This document shows positions 59,155-64,000 of a stretch of DNA of 64,000 bases, in pieces (the first letter of the stretch is position 1; the number at the start of each line of letters is the position of its first letter). The stretch is taken from assembly GCA_035998445.1 (NCBI GenBank), contig DASYHQ010000050.1, positions 1 through 64,000 on the forward strand, in the 5' to 3' direction. The DNA comes from Tepidisphaeraceae bacterium. Lineage in GTDB: Bacteria > Planctomycetota > Phycisphaerae > Tepidisphaerales > Tepidisphaeraceae. The translations under genes were made by a program, and so were the position numbers. The notes under the pieces were generated by a model. The model was not told where the DNA came from. It did not search any database and was given only the letters and a program-made list of their open reading frames with translations.

Positions 59155-60618
59155 CTACTCGAACAACCGACCCTGCTTGCCATCCTCGACGATCGACTTC
59201 ACGTCGCCATCGCTGAACTTCGTGGTGATTCGGTCGCCGGCGTTCAGCTGCGAGGTGGATCGCACGATGCTGCCGTCACGGCTGAGCGTGGTGATGGAGT
59301 AGCCGCGTTTCAACACCGACTCTGGCGACAGCGCGACCAGTTGTCCCTCCAGACCGGCCAGGATCGCACGGCGTTTGCGCATGACCACGACGGCCTCACG
59401 GTTCAAGCGAGCCTCGAGGTGCGCCAGGCGTTGGCGGCGCAAGTCGATCGCGTGGGCGGGATCGCGCCGCTGCAGGCGGGTGGCGGAATCGTCGAGGTGG
59501 CGGCGGCAGCGATTCAGGCGGCGCTCGGCTGCCATCGTCAGCTGTCGCTCGGCGTCGTCGAGCCGTTGGCGCATCTGGTTGACGCGATCCGTTGGCCTGC
59601 GGAAGAACTCGTGGCGGGCGAGATTGGCCAAACGGCTGCTGGCGTCACCGATCGTCGCTGCGGTCGTGCGCGTGAGCCGCCGGGTGAGGTTGTCCAGCCC
59701 GTCGCCGGCCGCCCGCCAATGCTGCGTGAGCACCTGGGCCGCCTCGGTGGGCGTGTGGGCGTGATAGTCAGCAACAAGGTCGGCGATCGATACGTCCACC
59801 TCGTGGCCGATGCCGGTGATGACCGGAATCGTCGAACCCGCGATCGCCCGGGCGACAGCCTCTTCGTTGAAGCCCCAGAGGTCCTCGAGCGACCCACCGC
59901 CGCGCCCCACCACGATTACGTCCGCCGCTTGCGGACTCGCCCTCTCGCCATCCATCCAGCACGAATTGAGATGCCGAATCGCCTCCGCAATCTTCGCGCC
60001 GCAGCCCTCGCCCTGCACGGGCACGTGGTAGATCGACAGCCGCAGGAACCGGAACCGCCGCAGCACCTTCAGCATGTCCGCGACGGCCGCGGTGTTCGTG
60101 CTGGTGACGAGCGCGATGTGCAGCGGATACCGTGGCAGCTCGCGCTTGCGCTCGTGGGCGAACAGCCCCTCCGCCTCCAGCTTCGCCCGCATCTGCTGGA
60201 ACGCCAGCTCAAGCGCTCCCTGCCCAAGGGGCTGGATCGACGTCGCGTACAGCTGGTACCGCCCGCGCTGTGCGTAGACCGCCACCCGGCCGGTCGTCAC
60301 GACTTCCATGCCATCGTTCGGGACGAACTTTAAGCGGATCGCGTCCGACTTGAACATCACGCAGTCGATGCAGGCGCTGCCGTCCTTCATCGTGAAGTAG
60401 TGATGTCCACTGCCGCGATGGTGGTTGTAGTTGCTGAGCTCCCCCTTCACGGCCACGCTCGGGGGCAGGCCCCCCTTCAGCGCGCGCTCGATGTCGGCCG
60501 TCAACTGCGCGACCGTGATCGGCTCGCGACCCGACGGCGCCGCGCCGGCGCGCGGCGGGTTCTCGGGCTTGCGCAGCAGGCTTTCGCGGAAGTCGAAGAA
60601 GTTGGATTTGGCGGCCAT
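59155..60618 (-). CDS. xseA: Exodeoxyribonuclease VII large subunit
   Basis: A 487-residue large subunit of ExoVII, a single-strand exonuclease. An N-terminal OB fold (VAVKGELSNYNHHRGSGHHYFTMKDGSACIDCVMF) and the catalytic core (IALVTSTNTAAVADML, DVIVVGRGGGSLEDLWGFNEEAVARAIAGSTIPVITGIGHEVDVSIADLVADYHAHTPTEAA) are intact, followed by a coiled-coil region and a C-terminal end with KRGYSITTLSRDGSIV. xseB is not adjacent. Its start is about 18 nt downstream of the CE7 esterase stop. Confidence 0.96.
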   Translation of the reverse strand: MAAKSNFFDFRESLLRKPENPPRAGAAPSGREPITVAQLTADIERALKGGLPPSVAVKGELSNYNHHRGSGHHYFTMKDGSACIDCVMFKSDAIRLKFVPNDGMEVVTTGRVAVYAQRGRYQLYATSIQPLGQGALELAFQQMRAKLEAEGLFAHERKRELPRYPLHIALVTSTNTAAVADMLKVLRRFRFLRLSIYHVPVQGEGCGAKIAEAIRHLNSCWMDGERASPQAADVIVVGRGGGSLEDLWGFNEEAVARAIAGSTIPVITGIGHEVDVSIADLVADYHAHTPTEAAQVLTQHWRAAGDGLDNLTRRLTRTTAATIGDASSRLANLARHEFFRRPTDRVNQMRQRLDDAERQLTMAAERRLNRCRRHLDDSATRLQRRDPAHAIDLRRQRLAHLEARLNREAVVVMRKRRAILAGLEGQLVALSPESVLKRGYSITTLSRDGSIVRSTSQLNAGDRITTKFSDGDVKSIVEDGKQGRLFE

Positions 60619-60636
60619 GGTCAGCTCACGCGTGCG

Positions 60637-61590
60637 CTACGGTTGCAGGACGTCCATCAACGTGCGGAAGCGCAGCTCCGCGTGCTCGTAGGGCGTCTCG
60701 TGCTTGTGGTACGGGTAGATCGCCATCTCCTTCTCGCACGTCATGTGATGATACGCCGCGAACACCGTGCTCGGCGGGCAGATGTCGTCCCACAAACTGT
60801 TGGCGATTAGCGTGCGGCAGCGGATCATCGGGGCGAGGTTCATGCAATCGACGTAGCTCAGCGTGCGGATCGCCCGCTCGCGCAGCTCCGGGAACACCTT
60901 CAGGAACGTGATGATCTCCGGGTACGGCCCGTTGCTGGTGATCTCGATCGCCCGGCGGAAGTCGCACAGGAACGGGATGTCCGGCATCGCCAGCAAGAGC
61001 CGCCGTTCGGTGAGCGCCGCCGTCGCCAGCGTGATCGCGCCACCCTGGCTGCCACCGGTGATCGCCAGACGATCGGCGTCCACCTCGTCGCGCCGCGCCA
61101 GCACTTCCAAGGCGCGCAGCGCATCGGCGTAGACGTAGCGGAAGTAGTAGGACCTCGGATCGCGAATGCCCTTGGTCATCCACCCGGCAACGCGCCCTTC
61201 GACGTCGGTCGACACGTCCTGTGATTGCCCGTTCTGGCCACGGCAATCCATGCTCAATACCGCCACGCCCTGCGACGCGATCGACAGCAAGTCGATCGGC
61301 CGCGGCCCGCGCCCGGAGTAACCGTGATAGCAGACCAGCCCCGGCACCTTCGCCGTGCTGTCGGGCCGCAGGTACCAACCGGCGATGCGGCCACCACCGA
61401 AGCCGTCGAACCGGACGGCGTAGCACGTCACGCCCTTGGCCCGCAGTGGGTACGGCACCAGCTCGGCGTTGAGCGGTTGCGCCATCGCCTCGGCCACTGT
61501 GGCTTGCCAGAACGGTTCGAAATCGTCTTCGCGGTAGAGCGAGGGCTTGTAGCGATGCAGCGCTTCGAGCGGCATGTCTATGGACGGCAT
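60637..61590 (-). CDS. CE7 acetylxylan esterase / cephalosporin-C deacetylase family
   Basis: A 317-residue CE7 esterase. Catalytic features: RGQ (117-119), GGSQGG with nucleophile Ser181, SLWDDICPP (Asp) and HKHE (His). These match Bacillus subtilis CAH (Ser181/Asp269/His298) in order. It deacetylates xylo-oligosaccharides or similar acetylated sugars in the cytoplasm (no signal peptide). The ATG at 61590 is preceded by AGGAG. Directly upstream of xseA and divergent from the AmpG-like gene. Confidence 0.95.
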   Translation of the reverse strand: MPSIDMPLEALHRYKPSLYREDDFEPFWQATVAEAMAQPLNAELVPYPLRAKGVTCYAVRFDGFGGGRIAGWYLRPDSTAKVPGLVCYHGYSGRGPRPIDLLSIASQGVAVLSMDCRGQNGQSQDVSTDVEGRVAGWMTKGIRDPRSYYFRYVYADALRALEVLARRDEVDADRLAITGGSQGGAITLATAALTERRLLLAMPDIPFLCDFRRAIEITSNGPYPEIITFLKVFPELRERAIRTLSYVDCMNLAPMIRCRTLIANSLWDDICPPSTVFAAYHHMTCEKEMAIYPYHKHETPYEHAELRFRTLMDVLQP

Positions 61591-61731
61591 GAAAGGATGC
61601 TCCTTTTTGTTGGAGCCTTGAAGGATAACCGGTCGGGCGTGCCGTTCAATGAAGCGGCATTTCACATGCGCGTTCGGGTGACAGCGCTTAGGCGTGGCCG
61701 TACCATCCGCCGCTTCTCTCACGGAAGGGTG

Positions 61732-63012
61732 ATGCCGCAGTTCAAGTCAGTCTTCACCTCGCGCCGCGTCACCGCCATGGCGGCGCTGGGGTTCGCGTCG
61801 GGGTTGCCCTACGCGCTCACCAGCAGCACGCTGCAGCAATGGTTGAAGGACGCGAACGTCGATCTGGAGACGATCGGCTTTCTCAGCCTCATCGGCCTGC
61901 CGTACGTGCTGAAGATGCTCTGGGCCCCGTTCATGGACCGCTACGTCCCCCCGTTGCTCGGCCGGCGGCGCGGGTGGCTGCTGTTGACGCAGATCGCGAT
62001 CGTGCTGGCGATCGTCTGCCTGGCGTTCACGAACCCCACCGGCTCGCTGCGATGGGTGGCCGTCGTGGCGCTGGGGCTGGCGTTCCTCAGCGCCAGTCAG
62101 GACATCGTCGTCGACGCCTATCGCGCCGACGTGCTACCGACCGCCGAGCGCGGCCCCGGCGCCGCGACGTTCGTCGCGGGCTATCGCGTGGCGCTGCTGC
62201 TGACCGGCGCGATTATCCTGATCCTGGTCGACCAGAACTGGCTCACCTGGCGCGGCGTGTACCTCGCCAGCGCAGGCATGATGTCCCTGGGCATCGTTGC
62301 GACGCTAATGGCGCCGGAACCCACCAATCCCGGTGCCCCCCCACCCACGATGGCAGCCGCCATTGTTCGGCCGCTGCGCGACATGGTCTCGCGTCCCGAC
62401 GGCTGGCTGGTGCTGGCGTTCGTGCTGCTGTTCCGCCTGCCCGATTCCACTGCCGGCACGATGACCGGCCCCTTCCTGCGCGACGCTGGCTTTTCCAAGA
62501 CCGACATCGGTTTGTATCGCCAGTTCCTGGGCGTCGTCGTCGCCATCGGCGGCACGCTGCTGGGGGGCGGCATCATTAACCGGCTCGGCACCCGGCAGGC
62601 ACTGTGGCTGTTCGGTGGACTGCAGGCGATCAGCAACCTTGGCTTCTGGGTGCTGTCGCAATCGGACGCGCGATTGGACGTGCTGATCAGCGTGCTCGTC
62701 ATCGAAAACTTCTGCGGCGGATTGGTTACGGCGGGCTTCTTCCTCTTCCTGATGAACCAATGCCGGGCCGAATACTCGGCCACGCAGTACGCACTGCTTT
62801 CGAGCCTGATGGCGGTCGCGGGCATCGTGGTGGGTGCCTATACCGGTGTGCTCGTTCAGGCGATGGGATACGGGCCGTTCTTTCTGCTCACGGTTGCGCT
62901 GGGCCTGCCCGGGCTTATTCTGCTGGCGACGATGCGAGCGGAATCGGTGGACGTCGACAACGACGCGCCCGGGTTTCCCCTAACGACCTCTGCCGATACG
63001 ATGGAGCCATGA
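61732..63012 (+). CDS. AmpG-like MFS transporter
   Basis: A 426-residue major-facilitator protein with 12 expected spans. The N-terminal part resembles AmpG (muropeptide permease): FASGLPYALTSSTLQQWLKDANVDLETIGFLSLIGLPYVLKMLWAPFMDRY, then ASQDIVVDAYRADVLP. AmpG recycles anhydromuropeptides from cell-wall turnover; the name is by family only. Its stop codon overlaps the start of the next gene (ATGA), so the two are translated together. Confidence 0.87.
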   Translation: MPQFKSVFTSRRVTAMAALGFASGLPYALTSSTLQQWLKDANVDLETIGFLSLIGLPYVLKMLWAPFMDRYVPPLLGRRRGWLLLTQIAIVLAIVCLAFTNPTGSLRWVAVVALGLAFLSASQDIVVDAYRADVLPTAERGPGAATFVAGYRVALLLTGAIILILVDQNWLTWRGVYLASAGMMSLGIVATLMAPEPTNPGAPPPTMAAAIVRPLRDMVSRPDGWLVLAFVLLFRLPDSTAGTMTGPFLRDAGFSKTDIGLYRQFLGVVVAIGGTLLGGGIINRLGTRQALWLFGGLQAISNLGFWVLSQSDARLDVLISVLVIENFCGGLVTAGFFLFLMNQCRAEYSATQYALLSSLMAVAGIVVGAYTGVLVQAMGYGPFFLLTVALGLPGLILLATMRAESVDVDNDAPGFPLTTSADTMEP

Positions 63013-63461
63013 CGCCACGCGCCCTGATCCCGTCGATCCTCGGCCTTGCCATGCTCGTGGCCGGGGGATGCAACACCAAGACGTACAATTTTTCCGTCGC
63101 CGTGAAGAACGAGTCGTCCGAACCGGTGATGGTCGGCTTCGCGAAGGACGGCCCGCCGTTCGAGAACAACTGGGCCACACCCGAGCAGGTTGCCCGCATG
63201 ATGCCGCGGCCCGACGAGCGCGGCTGGGGCATCCCCGTCGCCCCCGGCAAGGTCGCCGAGGTGGAGAACGAGAAGGCGCAGCTCGAGCGGTCGACCACCG
63301 CTTACCTGCGCGTCTACGCGACCGCCCCGTCGCTCGATTCCATGCTCGCCATCAGCAGTGGCAGCCCGAACCGCTTGGACATCCCGCTTCGCCCCGGCGA
63401 GAACAAGATCGTGGTAACGCGCGAGGGTGGGCAGTTGAAGTTTCAGCGGCTGAACCCGTGA
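63009..63461 (+). CDS. Lipoprotein of unknown function
   Basis: 150 residues; lipoprotein signal (PSILGLAMLVAGGC, lipobox AGGC). The mature part has NFSVAVKNESSEPVMVGFAKDGPPFENNWATPEQ, a predicted beta-sandwich of small envelope proteins, and a later GENKIVVTREGGQLKFQRL. Start overlaps the preceding stop (ATGA). No family recognised. Confidence 0.8.
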   Translation: MTPRALIPSILGLAMLVAGGCNTKTYNFSVAVKNESSEPVMVGFAKDGPPFENNWATPEQVARMMPRPDERGWGIPVAPGKVAEVENEKAQLERSTTAYLRVYATAPSLDSMLAISSGSPNRLDIPLRPGENKIVVTREGGQLKFQRLNP

Positions 63462-63483
63462 ACGGGTCAAATGGACGTCCACC

Positions 63484-63990
63484 ATGTCATATCAGGAGCA
63501 TCGCGATCAGGCCCGCGCCATCAGCGCCCGCTGTGCCGTGATCACGCTGAGCGACACGCGCACGCGCGAGACCGACAAGAGCGGCCAACGGATCCACGCG
63601 CTGCTGCATGATGTCGGGCATGCCGTCGGCCACTATGAGATCTTGAAAGACGACGCCGCGCTGCTTCGGCCTGTGGTTCTACAGTTGCTGGGTGACACCT
63701 CGATCGATGTCATCCTGACCACCGGCGGCACGGGCATCGCCAAGCGCGACGTAACCGTGGACGCGATCGACGCCCTGCTCGACCAACCTTTGCCCGGCTT
63801 CGGCGAGCTGTTTCGCATGCTAAGCTGGCAACAGATCGGCAGCGGCGCGATGATGAGCCGCGCGATCGGTGGCATCGCGAAGGGCAAGGTGGTCTTCGCC
63901 ATGCCGGGTTCCACCGCAGCGGTGGAACTGGCAATGACGAAGCTGATCCTGCCCGAGCTGCCCCACCTGTTATCGGAACTGCGCCGCTGA
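63484..63990 (+). CDS. moaB: Molybdenum cofactor biosynthesis protein MoaB
   Basis: A 168-residue MoaB/MogA-like protein of the molybdopterin-binding fold, adenylylating molybdopterin. Motifs: VITLSDTRTRETDKSGQRI, ILTTGGTGIAKRDVTVDAI, LPGFGELFRMLSWQQIGSGAMMSRAIGGIAKGKVVFAMPGSTAAVELAM. All are intact. The stop codon is 10 nt from the window's end. Other moa genes are not in the window. Confidence 0.94.
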   Translation: MSYQEHRDQARAISARCAVITLSDTRTRETDKSGQRIHALLHDVGHAVGHYEILKDDAALLRPVVLQLLGDTSIDVILTTGGTGIAKRDVTVDAIDALLDQPLPGFGELFRMLSWQQIGSGAMMSRAIGGIAKGKVVFAMPGSTAAVELAMTKLILPELPHLLSELRR

Positions 63991-64000
63991 AGGGACGACT

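Overview
The window is GC-rich, gene-dense bacterial chromosome, most likely from a planctomycete of the Phycisphaerae/Tepidisphaerales type. This is an inference from gene content: a formylglycine-type sulfatase, a rhamnose-catabolic cluster with a fused aldolase/dehydrogenase, a CE7 esterase, an AmpG-like permease, a two-copy DUF4159 protein, an STN-domain exported protein, an MRJP-type lipoprotein, and a small MTNTERQ-type protein I associate with Planctomycetes. No rRNA gene is present to confirm it.

Layout. 0-2.5 kb: a 21-bp tandem array, two inverted copies of a palindromic element, a 26-residue membrane microprotein and a voltage-gated K+ channel. 2.5-5.9 kb: translation genes, rpsP-trmD-rplS on the minus strand (rimM absent) and prfB with its programmed +1 frameshift. 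6.3-19 kb: amidohydrolase, lipoprotein, GNAT, BLUF photoreceptor, sulfatase, Mpv17-like protein, SWIM/SNF2 ATPase, MASE3 hybrid kinase and a GH1-like glycosidase. 19-29 kb: psd and pssA (phosphatidylethanolamine synthesis), gltX, smpB, an RluA-type pseudouridine synthase, tatA and exported proteins. 29.8-35 kb: the F-type ATP synthase genes atpZ-atpI-atpB-atpE-atpF-atpH-atpA, with atpG, atpD and atpC not following. 35-39.2 kb: accessory islet of small, mostly minus-strand genes with an attC-like hairpin and a bipolar 21-bp array. 39.4-44.6 kb: rhamnose cluster with a divergent promoter and a candidate operator. 44.7-64 kb: tRNA-Gln(CUG), a GT2 glycosyltransferase, gltA, a Tat-exported ferritin-like protein, SDR, MRJP lipoprotein, topoisomerase IB, DUF4159 protein, an orphan antitoxin-like gene, MoxR, DUF2203, xseA, CE7 esterase, AmpG-like permease and moaB.

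Most of the longer non-coding stretches are filled with interspersed palindromic elements of several families, often nested inside one another; one copy lies inside the ATP synthase operon.

The most unusual signal is three degenerate tandem arrays (1-109, 21601-21850, 38453-38738). Their units differ in sequence but hold an exact 21-, 20- or 21-bp period, and each has a short core word in both orientations. The core of the third array (GCATAAC/GTTATGC) is also the end sequence of an attC-like 107-bp hairpin at 37321-37427 and of the start and stop of the neighbouring small genes. This suggests integron-like cassettes, or an unrecognised cassette system, with no integrase in the window.
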